This document shows, one piece after another, positions 9,190-17,461 of a DNA stretch of 54,150 nt. The notes below the pieces were generated by a model. The model had not been told where the DNA came from. It made no database searches and saw only the letters and a program-made list of their open reading frames with translations. Source of the stretch: an uncultured Bacteriovoracaceae bacterium (GTDB lineage: Bacteria; Bdellovibrionota; Bacteriovoracia; Bacteriovoracales; Bacteriovoracaceae); contig CALIJZ010000018.1 in assembly GCA_938017795.1 (NCBI GenBank), positions 1 to 54,150 on the forward strand, given 5' to 3'. Every line of letters starts with the position of its first letter. Within the stretch, counting starts at the first letter, position 1. The translations under genes were made by a program, and so were the position numbers.

Positions 9190-9917
9190 TCTTTTAACCT
9201 AACTTTATTTCCAGTAACTTTTTCAATAACTTTTTCTATAGTCTTCCGACCTCTTTCTTGGGCCTTTGAAGCAATTAATGACTTTGAAGCAAATCCTGGC
9301 TTTTTAGTAAGTCCAATATTATTAATGATCACATCTGTACCATCATCTGCTTGCCTAAGATAAATCTCTTGAACACTGCTCTCAAGAAGACCAACTTCGC
9401 CCGATAAATTCAGACAATTATCGTGCCAAAGAATAATCTTCTCAGTTCTTTGCTCAGGAAAATATTCAGTTTTCAATTTAGAATTACATTCATATTTAAA
9501 TGTCTTAGAAAACATTAAAAACTTGGCCTTAATTTTAACACGCGAAATAAAATCTTTATCGTAACCTTCTATATCACTGTTACTATAATCTCTAATTTCT
9601 TCTATTGGAGATAAGAAATTATTTTCAGTAGGTATAAAAAGATCTTTTATTTCAGATATATATTTATCTTTAAATAATATATGTCTTGTCCCTAAAACAT
9701 AGAATTTTTTTCCACCATCATTTGAATCTCTTAAACTTAATGGTTTAGCAGCCTCAATAACTTGAGCTTTCTTTACATTACTTACATAACTCATGTTTGA
9801 TTTATTTACAGGCAATTGTTCAAGACTATAAAAAAATTCTTTACCATTATTTAGTAATGCCTCAGGGGACTGAGCATACATAAGACTCGTAAAGATAATC
9901 AAAAATAAATAATGCAT
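9186..9917 (-). CDS. Secreted protein of unknown function (first gene of the five-gene operon)
   Basis: The likely start is the ATG at 9917, preceded by GAGAG at good spacing, giving 243 residues with a signal peptide (MHYLFLIIFTSLMYAQ). The frame is open further upstream to 10034, but that extension has no ribosome binding site and buries the signal peptide. The mature protein has no motif I recognise; its C terminus is basic. It heads the operon of secreted proteins, and a 28-nt element shared with the papain-like protease gene lies 84-111 nt upstream of its start. Confidence 0.55.
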   Translation of the reverse strand: MHYLFLIIFTSLMYAQSPEALLNNGKEFFYSLEQLPVNKSNMSYVSNVKKAQVIEAAKPLSLRDSNDGGKKFYVLGTRHILFKDKYISEIKDLFIPTENNFLSPIEEIRDYSNSDIEGYDKDFISRVKIKAKFLMFSKTFKYECNSKLKTEYFPEQRTEKIILWHDNCLNLSGEVGLLESSVQEIYLRQADDGTDVIINNIGLTKKPGFASKSLIASKAQERGRKTIEKVIEKVTGNKVRLKE

Positions 9918-10000
9918 AAAATCTCTCAATGTTGAACAGTTATGTAAAAGTAGCTTTAACAATATCATTGGATTTAACTTGCCCTTAACTTTTGAATAAT

Positions 10001-10028
10001 AATTACAGAAGTGCCCACTTTCTATACA
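10001..10028 (-). promoter_or_regulatory. Shared upstream element, copy 1 (probable promoter/operator)
   Basis: This 28-nt block matches 11857-11884 at 23 of 28 positions with no gap. Both copies lie upstream of minus-strand genes for secreted proteins. Read on the minus strand each contains TCTGTAATT, in which TGTAAT could serve as a -10, preceded by a conserved spacer and GTGTA/TTGTA near -35. The conservation inside the spacer suggests an operator as well as a core promoter. Function is inferred only from conservation and position. Confidence 0.4.
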
Positions 10029-10109
10029 CTTCATTTACATCATGATTTCAGGTACTTAGCCAGGAGATTAGATCCTAAACTTGATCAGTGTTTATGAGTA
10101 TATTTAATG

Positions 10110-10125
10110 ATCAACAGCTGTTGAT
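10110..10125. promoter_or_regulatory. Perfect 16-bp palindrome between divergent genes (candidate operator)
   Basis: ATCAACAGCTGTTGAT is a perfect palindrome in the 287-bp gap between the five-gene secreted operon (leftward) and the DUF302 gene (rightward). Its length and position suit a dimeric transcription factor. I cannot name the regulator. Apart from this site and the shared element at 10001-10028 the gap shows nothing else I can support. Confidence 0.4.
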
Positions 10126-10204
10126 TTTAAACGACTTAAAATCATTCGCGCTAAGCTCTAATATTTGCTAATCTCTAGAAGTTTCATCTTCAAAGGAGAT
10201 TTCA

Positions 10205-10645
10205 ATGAGGTTTTTATTCTTAGTTATATTATCAATATCTATTACTGGTTTCTCAAAGAGTGCTTTAGTTACATTCAAATCAAACAAATCATTTACTGAA
10301 ACGTTAAAATCTGTTGAAACATTCATCGCTGAGAAAGGCCTAAAGCTTTTTCACATAATTGATCATAAAGAAAATGCTCAAAGAGCAGGTTTGAAGATGA
10401 ATAATAATACACTTTTCATTTTTGGTAATCCAAAGGTAGGTACTCCATTAATGAATAGTAACCCTACTTTTGGTATAGACTTACCAGTTAAAGTTCTAGT
10501 TTATTCAAATTCAGCAGGACAAACATATATTAGCTATAATAAACCATCTAAACTTAGCTCTAAACATTCTCTTTCAAAAAAACATCCAAGCATTGCTAAG
10601 ATGAGTAAGGTTTTAGGGTTGTTAAAAATAAGTTTTGATAAATAA
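10205..10645 (+). CDS. Exported DUF302-domain protein
   Basis: A 146-residue protein with an N-terminal signal peptide (cleavage about residue 18) followed by a DUF302 domain. The domain shows the features S-F-x-E-T-L-x-x-V-E, a G-L-K-x-F-x-x-I-D-H segment, F-x-N-P-K-V-G-T-P-L-M, and a D-L-P-x-K-V-L-V motif. DUF302 proteins are small periplasmic or cytoplasmic proteins of unclear role. The start is supported by AAAGGAGA at 10192-10199. The gene is divergent from the secreted operon. Confidence 0.75.
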   Translation: MRFLFLVILSISITGFSKSALVTFKSNKSFTETLKSVETFIAEKGLKLFHIIDHKENAQRAGLKMNNNTLFIFGNPKVGTPLMNSNPTFGIDLPVKVLVYSNSAGQTYISYNKPSKLSSKHSLSKKHPSIAKMSKVLGLLKISFDK

Positions 10646-10671
10646 TTAGCTAGGGAAAATTCTAGAATTCA

Positions 10672-11817
10672 CTATTTTATAAAGAAAATCCCATCAACAG
10701 AATTCAAAACAACTTCCTTAGGAATATATAGGTTTCCATCTTGACAGTGATATCCTTTAAAATATGAAGAACACTCAGTTCCCCATGAGTTCCTAATTTT
10801 ATACTCACATTGCTTTTTAGCTTTATTCCACCTTCTGCCAGCTAAAACGACTGAATGGTTTGAACTTTCGTATTCACTCTTTGGGGAAGACTTCAGCACT
10901 GATGAATCTAAATTGATAGCAGATAGATTATTGCTATCAAGGTTTTTATCCAATGCAATCTCGAGAGCAAATTTCCCACTACTCCATTTAGTCATATATC
11001 CATAGTCAGGAAAAGAAATTTCTTGAAAGTCACAGTATTTATTGAAATGCCATTTATATTCTTCTTTAAAACCATTAACTAAAATTGAAACAATTTCGCT
11101 ATTAGAAAAGTTATTTCTAAGCTTAAATTCATCTCCAGGACCATCTTGGTGTGTATATAAAAATAAAAACTCTGTTTTGATCTCTTCTATAAGACAATCA
11201 AACTCTTTTTTTCCAATCATAAACTTTAAATATCTATAGAAGTTCTTTGCAAGCTCTTCATTGTCAGTGATAGAGATCTCAGAATCTAAAATATCCTTAA
11301 AAAAATCAGTATCGCCATACCTTATATGGCTCACAAAATTCCTTAATATTTCCTTACCAGTGACATACTCATTTTCTTTGCCATCTATTAAAAACTTTTG
11401 ATCAAAAAACTTTATAGCTAATGTATCATTTATTTTAGTGGTCATTTCGAGTGTATTAAAGGACTTTTTTATATTTACACAATACTTCTGGCTTTTTTTA
11501 ATAGCTGATCTCAGAATTTTATATCCACGACCACCAGATAAATTATCAAAAAGAGAGACCTCTTCCTTTGTATATTTATAAGCGAGGAAACTAGGATCAA
11601 CTTCAGAAGAATATCCTTTTTTAGCTAAATAATGATTCATAACATTTGCTGCTGCGTGAGCGTAACAAGTGCCATTTTCCCCTTGATCTGAAGGACATTG
11701 CATAAGATAAGAGTTATTAGTGTCTAGATCGATATTAGTACATTGCTTTTCATTACTTAAAACTAAGAAACTATTCATTACAAGAAAAAAGAAGATAATA
11801 TTTTTCATATATTTCAT
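10672..11817 (-). CDS. Secreted papain-like (C1A) cysteine peptidase
   Basis: With the start at 11817 (GGA-containing site 8 nt upstream) the protein has 381 residues and a signal peptide. Papain catalytic elements are in order: oxyanion Gln45 and nucleophile Cys51 in DQGENGTCYAHA, His near residue 321 in NHSVVL, and Asn near residue 343 in RNSWG. The roughly 270 residues between Cys and His are longer than in papain and form a Lys-rich insertion. No propeptide motif is obvious. It should be an exported protease; in a predatory bacterium prey-protein digestion is plausible but inferred. Alternative ATGs lie at 11826 and 11808. The frame is open to 11874, which overlaps the shared element. Confidence 0.8.
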   Translation of the reverse strand: MKYMKNIIFFFLVMNSFLVLSNEKQCTNIDLDTNNSYLMQCPSDQGENGTCYAHAAANVMNHYLAKKGYSSEVDPSFLAYKYTKEEVSLFDNLSGGRGYKILRSAIKKSQKYCVNIKKSFNTLEMTTKINDTLAIKFFDQKFLIDGKENEYVTGKEILRNFVSHIRYGDTDFFKDILDSEISITDNEELAKNFYRYLKFMIGKKEFDCLIEEIKTEFLFLYTHQDGPGDEFKLRNNFSNSEIVSILVNGFKEEYKWHFNKYCDFQEISFPDYGYMTKWSSGKFALEIALDKNLDSNNLSAINLDSSVLKSSPKSEYESSNHSVVLAGRRWNKAKKQCEYKIRNSWGTECSSYFKGYHCQDGNLYIPKEVVLNSVDGIFFIK

Positions 11818-11856
11818 TGTACTCATTCCATAAAAATCAAGGCTGGATTTGATAAA

Positions 11857-11884
11857 AATTACAGAGATGTCCATTTTCTCTACA
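11857..11884 (-). promoter_or_regulatory. Shared upstream element, copy 2 (probable promoter/operator)
   Basis: This is the second copy of the element at 10001-10028 (23/28 identical), here 40-67 nt upstream of the peptidase start. TGTAAT on the minus strand could be the -10 and TTGTA the -35. The shared element suggests that the peptidase and the five-gene secreted operon are co-regulated. Confidence 0.4.
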
Positions 11885-11919
11885 ACTTATCGTGTTTGAT
11901 GAGACTTCATAAGTTATTA

Positions 11920-13119
11920 TTAATTGAAAAAGTACTTATCCCTCTTTCCCCAATTCATAGGGTTAAGGCGATCTGTAAAACTATTATATCTAAGATCAAG
12001 ATAGGCCTTGAAGTACTTCTTAGATAGATCATAAACAACATTTTTAAAGTTTGGAGTTTTATATTCACCAATACAAACCATCTTCTTTCCAAAACAGTTT
12101 TTCATATCAGTTAACTCTTCAGAGTGATTAACATTATATAGATTCTCAACATTAAACTCCATTACAACTTTTTTATCTCTAGCAGAAAAGCCAAGTCCCT
12201 TCATTGTATTTTTAATTGCTCCATTTATTAGACATTGCCCAGCTTTTTGTCCTGCACTTAAAGCAAGTCCATGAGGATTTAGCTTTGAGAGGTTCTCTAA
12301 GATATCAACCATTCCAGCGATATCACCAAAAGACACTCCTGGAATCCCACATTTAAAATACACTTTCAGTACTGTCTTAAAGACAAACCCTGTATAATCC
12401 CAATAATCACTAGCATTTAAATCTTGTTTCTGTGATCCTAAGAAACCCCATAAATTATAAACATCGCTTCGGGGCTTATAACCATCAAAAATCATTCGAG
12501 TCTTACTATAAAACAGTTGAGCACTGTTTAGAACATTACAAGCTCCACATCTAAAAGTTAAAATCTCCCATGCAAAATCCATAAGACCAACAGAAGATTT
12601 AATCCCAATGTTTTTAAAATACTCACCAAGTTGTGGGTCTATTGCCATTTCATTAAGTGCTGCAGTTAGTCCGTCAATTCTCTTTGACAGCTTAAGGTCA
12701 GGCCAATCAAAATCATGTTCAAATTCAATTTGGGAAAACTTTATATCTGGTCGCTTAAAATCAACTTTTAACTTCTTTCCTAAAGCTGACATAAAGTCAC
12801 GAGAATCATTGAATTCCTGAGATACAAACTTGCTACTTCTTATAACTTTATCATGAGCAGAATCTGTTAATTCACTAAAGAAATTTAATGAATCTCGAGA
12901 ATAATCAACTGTAACGTCTTTAACATTTCTCAATCCATTTCCTGCAGTATTCCAGCCACTTTCAGAAATATCATAAACAGTTTCTTTGAAATTAAGTCCA
13001 GACTTTTTTAGTTGTCCTAATAATTTACTGGTTCTTGTAGTATCTTCACATATTTCTTCTTGTGAATAAGAATTCATCGAATTTACAAATAAAAATATAA
13101 AAACTAAAAAATACTTCAT
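11920..13119 (-). CDS. Secreted protein of unknown function
   Basis: The ATG at 13119 is preceded by AAGGAGAG with 7-nt spacing and gives 399 residues with a signal peptide (MKYFLVFIFLFVNSM). The mature N-terminal 130 residues are charged and probably helical. The central part is richer in Cys and Gly (FRCGACN, YFKCGIPG, GQCLINGA) and may be a compact domain. I do not recognise the family. It follows the peptidase gene region, and several neighbours are also exported, so a secreted-effector or envelope role is likely but unproven. Confidence 0.6.
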   Translation of the reverse strand: MKYFLVFIFLFVNSMNSYSQEEICEDTTRTSKLLGQLKKSGLNFKETVYDISESGWNTAGNGLRNVKDVTVDYSRDSLNFFSELTDSAHDKVIRSSKFVSQEFNDSRDFMSALGKKLKVDFKRPDIKFSQIEFEHDFDWPDLKLSKRIDGLTAALNEMAIDPQLGEYFKNIGIKSSVGLMDFAWEILTFRCGACNVLNSAQLFYSKTRMIFDGYKPRSDVYNLWGFLGSQKQDLNASDYWDYTGFVFKTVLKVYFKCGIPGVSFGDIAGMVDILENLSKLNPHGLALSAGQKAGQCLINGAIKNTMKGLGFSARDKKVVMEFNVENLYNVNHSEELTDMKNCFGKKMVCIGEYKTPNFKNVVYDLSKKYFKAYLDLRYNSFTDRLNPMNWGKRDKYFFN

Positions 13120-13238
13120 TATTAATCTCTCCTTAGAAATCATGAGTATTTTATCATTCAACAAAAACAACAAAGTCAGGACTAGAGAATATACAATAAA
13201 TGATTAACTTTTAGTCAGTTAAAATTGTCCCCCTCCCC

Positions 13239-13685
13239 TTACTCATCTAAATTATAAGAAATATAATCAACTTCTTTGAGCCAATTCATACTTTCATATA
13301 ATTTCTGAGCATTGAAATTATATGAACCTGTTTTTAGAGTTAATCCTTTACAGTTCAAATCAGCCTTACCAAACTTTCCAGCTTGCTTAAGAAGCATCTT
13401 GGCTACTCCTAATCTTCTAAATTTTTCTTTAACAAATAAATCATTTAATATCCATTGTCTTTTCAGACTAATAGATGAGAAACATGGATAGAGTTGGACG
13501 AAACCGGCCATGACTTCATCAGAATTTACTATAAAAATGACGGACTCATTTCGAACTAATCTATCAGATAAAAATTCTCTACACTTCAATTCATTTGAGA
13601 CTTGCTTATAAAATCCACGATATAAATTAAAGCAACCTGTTAATTGATCTAAATCATCACTCGTTGCTCTTTTTATTTCAAGCAT
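13239..13685 (-). CDS. GNAT-family N-acetyltransferase (last gene of hydrazine-type operon)
   Basis: A 148-residue protein with GNAT topology: an N-terminal IKRATSDDLDQL strand-helix, and an acetyl-CoA-binding motif A VKEKFRRLGVAKMLL (R-x-x-G-x-A) near residue 95, followed by NFNAQKLYESMNW. The start at 13685 has AAGGAGAG upstream and overlaps the EamA gene by 8 nt. It is sixth and last in the operon that begins with the cupin-MetRS gene. GNAT enzymes next to reactive small-molecule pathways often tailor the product or acetylate it for self-protection. Which applies here is inference. Confidence 0.75.
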   Translation of the reverse strand: MLEIKRATSDDLDQLTGCFNLYRGFYKQVSNELKCREFLSDRLVRNESVIFIVNSDEVMAGFVQLYPCFSSISLKRQWILNDLFVKEKFRRLGVAKMLLKQAGKFGKADLNCKGLTLKTGSYNFNAQKLYESMNWLKEVDYISYNLDE

Positions 13686-14520
13686 ATTGTCTCTCCTTCT
13701 TAAAATAAACAAACAAGGTATAAAGTCCGATTGTAAGAATTGATAATATATGTTGAGGATTTAAAATGGTATTTAATCCCCATATTTCTATAGGAATAAA
13801 TAATATAATACAAATGAATGTTAGAAGTTCTGTAAAAACCACTGAATGCTTTCTGTATAGCTTTAATGTATACATATAAATCCAAAACATTATAAAACCA
13901 GAAAATGTTGCGATAAAGACATCCACTAATGGAATAACCTTATAGTTACCTTGCTTAAAAAATCCAAGAAATATTCCACCTAACACAAGTGAAATACCAG
14001 GAACAATACAGGTCACGGCAAGATTTTCTGATTTCCCAGACTTACTCAAAAGTATGAAACCGATTGAAATAATGAATGTGCCACCTAAAGCAAATCCATA
14101 ACCAATGAGGTTTTCTGTATCTTCTTTAAAGTATAAAACATGCAATAGAAGTAAAATAAATGCTCCTAATGCATAAAGAGTTAAACCTTTTATTTTCCTA
14201 AGAGAAATCAATGAAAAAAATATCAAAAAAATCACATCAAACTTAAAAAGTACTGCAACTGTTGTTGCAAAAACATATTTGTATGAAGTGATCATTAAAC
14301 CTATGCCAAGTCCAGCAATAAGAATTCGTATCAATTGCAACTTAGTCTTATTAGGGACAAGACTATAGTTATTTTTCTTTGCGAGATAAATTGCCATAAA
14401 AATACAACCTAAGCCTCTAAATACTAAGGTTGCTTCTGTGGGCATCTCAAGCATTGCTAATTTCTTTAAAACTCCCATATTAATGGTATGTAAACTTAAA
14501 TATAGTAGTATCTCCATCAT
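13678..14520 (-). CDS. EamA/DMT-superfamily membrane transporter
   Basis: About 280 residues of highly hydrophobic sequence with roughly ten predicted transmembrane helices and a two-repeat arrangement, as in DMT/EamA exporters of amino acids and metabolites. The ATG at 14520 shares its A with the upstream TGA (TGATG coupling). An upstream GTG at 14526 is an alternative. As the only transporter in the operon it is the natural candidate to export the pathway product, which is inference from context. Helices in the central part (GLGIGLMITSY, GYGFALGGTF) are glycine-rich. Confidence 0.75.
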   Translation of the reverse strand: MMEILLYLSLHTINMGVLKKLAMLEMPTEATLVFRGLGCIFMAIYLAKKNNYSLVPNKTKLQLIRILIAGLGIGLMITSYKYVFATTVAVLFKFDVIFLIFFSLISLRKIKGLTLYALGAFILLLLHVLYFKEDTENLIGYGFALGGTFIISIGFILLSKSGKSENLAVTCIVPGISLVLGGIFLGFFKQGNYKVIPLVDVFIATFSGFIMFWIYMYTLKLYRKHSVVFTELLTFICIILFIPIEIWGLNTILNPQHILSILTIGLYTLFVYFKKERQYA

Positions 14521-15155
14521 CAGCACACCACCGTCACTTCTTCATAAGAAATACAATCAAGATCAACTTCAAAGTTATTCTTGATCATCCCTGCGTACTT
14601 TTGGGTTAAGATTTCTAAAGCTCTTGAGCCGTATTGCTCAAAATCAAGTTTTGAAATAACTACTTTTTCTAAGGATTTATAGTTAGTACTGTGCCAGCCA
14701 AGATCATTGGAAAAGAATTTGTAACCAAGCTTTTCCATGCTTGCTATTCGGAGTGAATTAGCTGTCATCGTTCCTAAGATTGTTTTAATTCCCCAATCTT
14801 TAGCAATTGAAAAAAACATGAGTCGTAATATTGAATTAAACCCTAGTCCTGTATAATTTAAATCAATTGCTGCTTTACTTAAAACAATGACAGGAAATGG
14901 AATTGCTCCAAAGTTCCAAGGACATTCGAGTTTCTGTTCAACCAAATTAATATCACTGATTATCTCTGCTCTCATAGTTGATATCAACCTCTTTTCATTG
15001 AAAATCCCAAGAACAATTGATTGATCATCTGATTTATTCCAAAAAATACCATCATCATGAACCTCAACTCCTTTAGCATCGAAATATGCCTTTTTCCTAA
15101 GTTCATTAACTTGACTTGAATAAGTCTTATCTAATACTCTAATTTGATATTGCAT
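14520..15155 (-). CDS. GNAT-fold N-acyltransferase-like protein (FeeM/autoinducer-synthase-like)
   Basis: A 211-residue protein starting at 15155 (GGAGAA upstream; overlaps the N-hydroxylase gene by 17 nt). Features resemble the GNAT superfamily branch of LuxI and FeeM-type N-acyl amino acid synthases. There is an early R-K-K-A-Y-F segment, then LGIFNEKRLISTMRAE, a long gap, and AAIDLNYTGLGFNSILRLMF followed by GTMTANSLRIASMEKLGYKFF. It probably transfers an acyl group from an acyl donor to an amino or hydrazino group. Donor and acceptor are unknown; acylation of a hydrazino acid made by the upstream enzymes is the simplest hypothesis. Confidence 0.55.
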   Translation of the reverse strand: MQYQIRVLDKTYSSQVNELRKKAYFDAKGVEVHDDGIFWNKSDDQSIVLGIFNEKRLISTMRAEIISDINLVEQKLECPWNFGAIPFPVIVLSKAAIDLNYTGLGFNSILRLMFFSIAKDWGIKTILGTMTANSLRIASMEKLGYKFFSNDLGWHSTNYKSLEKVVISKLDFEQYGSRALEILTQKYAGMIKNNFEVDLDCISYEEVTVVC

Positions 15156-16434
15156 AAATATTCTCCATTTTTTTTTGCAGTAATCCATATAATATTTTAT
15201 CTGCCAAACTTCCTAAACTACTTAAATTTGAAAACCCCGGTCCATTATTAAGTCCTGAAATCATTGGCAAAAATATTTTATAATTAATTTTTTTGATAGC
15301 TAAATCTGAGCCCATTTGAGTCTCGAGATTTCTATCACTTAATTCCCCTAGACTTTCTTGTAACTCATCTTTTAAATCTTCACTTAATTTAGATTTCAAT
15401 AATCCAACTTTCTGAAAACCAGTAGCCCATATGACACGATTGTATGTGAAGGTCTTGTTTTTATCACGCAAGGAAACTATCACTCTATTGTTTATCTCAG
15501 TTGAAAACTCAGCAAATCCTTTCAGAATATTCAAACTAGCACTTTGACTTAATTCGTTCATTGCATCAACTGAATATACACCTAAGTCTGTATGCTTTAT
15601 AAACGATCGCTTTTCTAGTAAGCTTAACTCTTCCCAATGACCATCCTTTGCATTTGTATAAACTTTATTTTCAAAATAACTTTCTCCCCGTGACAAAATT
15701 GTTCCAGACGGAGTCAATATATTTATTTCAATTCCCTTATCTGCATAACGTTGGTTGATATCCAATGCTATTGTTGCTGAGTTTTCTCCACCACCAATAA
15801 TCAGAACTTTTTCATTTTCTTTAAAATTTGTTTTTGATTTCCAATATGAGTTAATATCAAATATTCTCTTTGATCCAAATGGGATTTTTGCAGTGGATTC
15901 ACCTGGACCCGTTAGCATTAATGAACTAGCTTCAATACTAGTTCTTTGATGATTGTTTAAGTATGTAATCTTAAGGCTTTCTCCTTTGTTTGAAATTTCA
16001 TCAAGCTCTCCTTGGTGGATTTTTACAGCTTCAGAAACAAGTGAGAAACCATACTTTAAATAATTCGCCCATTCAGAATGAGTTGGATTTGGTTTACCTC
16101 TGTCTATCCATTGCGCGTAACGTCCACTACTTACAAGATAAGTATCCCAGGAAAATCTTCTCATCTCTTGGTTAAGTAAATGATCTCTTTCATCACCAAA
16201 AAATTGAGATTGATAAGGAAACCCGATATCTTTCTGTGGTGATGTTCCTAATCTTAACCGACCATTAGTAAATCCGTTTTTCCCTGTCCAATTTGCAGCA
16301 ATTTCTCTTCTTTCAATAATATGAAAAATAGGTATTTCAAATTTAAAGAATTTATTTAAAACAAAAGCTTTTGCCACAACAGCAAGTGCTTTTGGCCCTG
16401 CTCCAATAATTACAAAGTTAGATTGTGATTGCAT
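15139..16434 (-). CDS. MbtG-like amino acid N-hydroxylase (lysine/ornithine N-monooxygenase family)
   Basis: A 431-residue flavoprotein with GAGPKA (residues 11-16) for FAD, a GGGENSA NADPH site in the middle, and WATGF near the C-terminal third. The block GRLRLGTSPQKDIGFPYQS and the N-terminal GAGPKALAVVAKA closely resemble mycobacterial MbtG rather than IucD/PvdA. Family members hydroxylate the side-chain amine of lysine or ornithine using NADPH and O2. No NRPS or NIS siderophore genes are adjacent. Instead it sits with a cupin-MetRS protein and a DAO-type oxidase, as in hydrazine-forming pathways (Spb38, Tri26), so N6-hydroxylysine is the likely product. It overlaps both neighbours (17 nt each) and has GGAGAA before ATG. 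Confidence 0.82.
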   Translation of the reverse strand: MQSQSNFVIIGAGPKALAVVAKAFVLNKFFKFEIPIFHIIERREIAANWTGKNGFTNGRLRLGTSPQKDIGFPYQSQFFGDERDHLLNQEMRRFSWDTYLVSSGRYAQWIDRGKPNPTHSEWANYLKYGFSLVSEAVKIHQGELDEISNKGESLKITYLNNHQRTSIEASSLMLTGPGESTAKIPFGSKRIFDINSYWKSKTNFKENEKVLIIGGGENSATIALDINQRYADKGIEINILTPSGTILSRGESYFENKVYTNAKDGHWEELSLLEKRSFIKHTDLGVYSVDAMNELSQSASLNILKGFAEFSTEINNRVIVSLRDKNKTFTYNRVIWATGFQKVGLLKSKLSEDLKDELQESLGELSDRNLETQMGSDLAIKKINYKIFLPMISGLNNGPGFSNLSSLGSLADKILYGLLQKKMENIYAISN

Positions 16435-17461
16435 ATTCTTCTCCTGTTTTTCTTGATTCCATAAAGGCTTCAGTTACTAGTTTATCTGCAAGATAAGGAG
16501 AAAATTTAAATGCTCCACCTCCCCAACCAGCTAATACATATAAATCTTGTCTTCCACATACTTCTCCTGAAAATCCTTTATTATCTTTTAAATATATATC
16601 TTGAACCGGCAAACTCTCTTCTGAGATTTTATGAGTAAATGAAAACCTGCTTCTTGAGTAATTTTCTACATTTTTTCTTGGGTTTCTACTTCCAGATTTA
16701 ACACCAACTTTGAATAAACCCTCTATTCCTTGAAAGCTCTGAGTTCCGTAAAATATATTATTATAATCAAAGAAATTAGGAATCTTGAACTGGCTTTGTG
16801 ATTCTACTTTAAAAGTCGTAATTGCTTTGCTATCAACTATGCCTTTTATACATATTTCGGGTAATAAGTCTTGAACACCTAAACCTGTTGTTACAAATAC
16901 TTTTGCAGTAAAAAATACTCCTCCTTGAGTGTACACACGATATTTCCCACTAGCATCCAATGCTATATCCTGAACAGTTGTATTTTCTAAAACTTTGTCA
17001 TTCTCATTTTTAAAATGCTTGAAAATTTTAAATATATACTCTTTCACACAAATACTAGCACCACTTTCTTCATATATTCCTGCTTCATTTTCCTTAAAAT
17101 TCATTCCCTTAAATTTTTCTTTGAGCTCACGACTTCCTAAAACACTAAAATGATTTCTATCAACTTGAGAAACAATTCTTTGTGGAATAATACTAAGAGA
17201 GCCTACTTTTTTTATGTTAAGTCCTATTTCATTTTGAAGTAAAAAAAATTCTTGTTGGCTAAACTTTGCTGCAGTCTGATCTCTTTTTCTTTGATGAAAC
17301 ACTCTTGTCATTCCACCACTATAGGAACTTACTCCTCCTGCAATCTTCCCTTTTTCTAAAACTAAAATGTTTCTAACTCCTTTTTTCTTTAATGATCTGA
17401 AGACACTTGCTCCGAAACATCCTCCACCTATAATGATTGCTTCAAATTGCCTATTGTTCAT
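16418..17461 (-). CDS. DAO-family FAD-dependent oxidoreductase (Spb39/Tri27-like)
   Basis: A 347-residue D-amino-acid-oxidase/glycine-oxidase type flavoprotein: N-terminal IIIGGGCFGAS dinucleotide site (residues about 9-19), GGVSSYSGGMTR near residue 42, and a C-terminal GWGGGAFKFSP typical of the family. These enzymes oxidise C-N bonds next to carboxylates or secondary amines. In s56-p1 and triacsin biosynthesis a DAO-type enzyme cleaves the lysine-glycine hydrazine to release hydrazinoacetate. The same gene trio is present here, so that role is proposed. GAGGT precedes the ATG. It overlaps the cupin-MetRS gene by 11 nt and the hydroxylase by 17 nt. Confidence 0.8.
   Translation of the reverse strand: MNNRQFEAIIIGGGCFGASVFRSLKKKGVRNILVLEKGKIAGGVSSYSGGMTRVFHQRKRDQTAAKFSQQEFFLLQNEIGLNIKKVGSLSIIPQRIVSQVDRNHFSVLGSRELKEKFKGMNFKENEAGIYEESGASICVKEYIFKIFKHFKNENDKVLENTTVQDIALDASGKYRVYTQGGVFFTAKVFVTTGLGVQDLLPEICIKGIVDSKAITTFKVESQSQFKIPNFFDYNNIFYGTQSFQGIEGLFKVGVKSGSRNPRKNVENYSRSRFSFTHKISEESLPVQDIYLKDNKGFSGEVCGRQDLYVLAGWGGGAFKFSPYLADKLVTEAFMESRKTGEEYAITI

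Noticed and set aside
10658..10669. Palindrome AATTCTAGAATT between the convergent DUF302 and protease genes as a terminator
   Set aside because: It is AT-rich, has no loop and no adjacent T-run; a 12-bp palindrome of this composition can arise by chance.
13200..13230. Terminator after the hydrazine-type operon (TTAACT/AGTTAA hairpin)
   Set aside because: The stem is only 6 bp of mostly A-T pairs with no clear U-run; not reported as a feature.
15139..16434. Siderophore biosynthesis cluster based on the MbtG-like N-hydroxylase
   Set aside because: No NRPS, NIS synthetase, TonB receptor or iron-box-like site was found nearby; the cupin-MetRS and DAO-type partners point to N-N bond formation instead.
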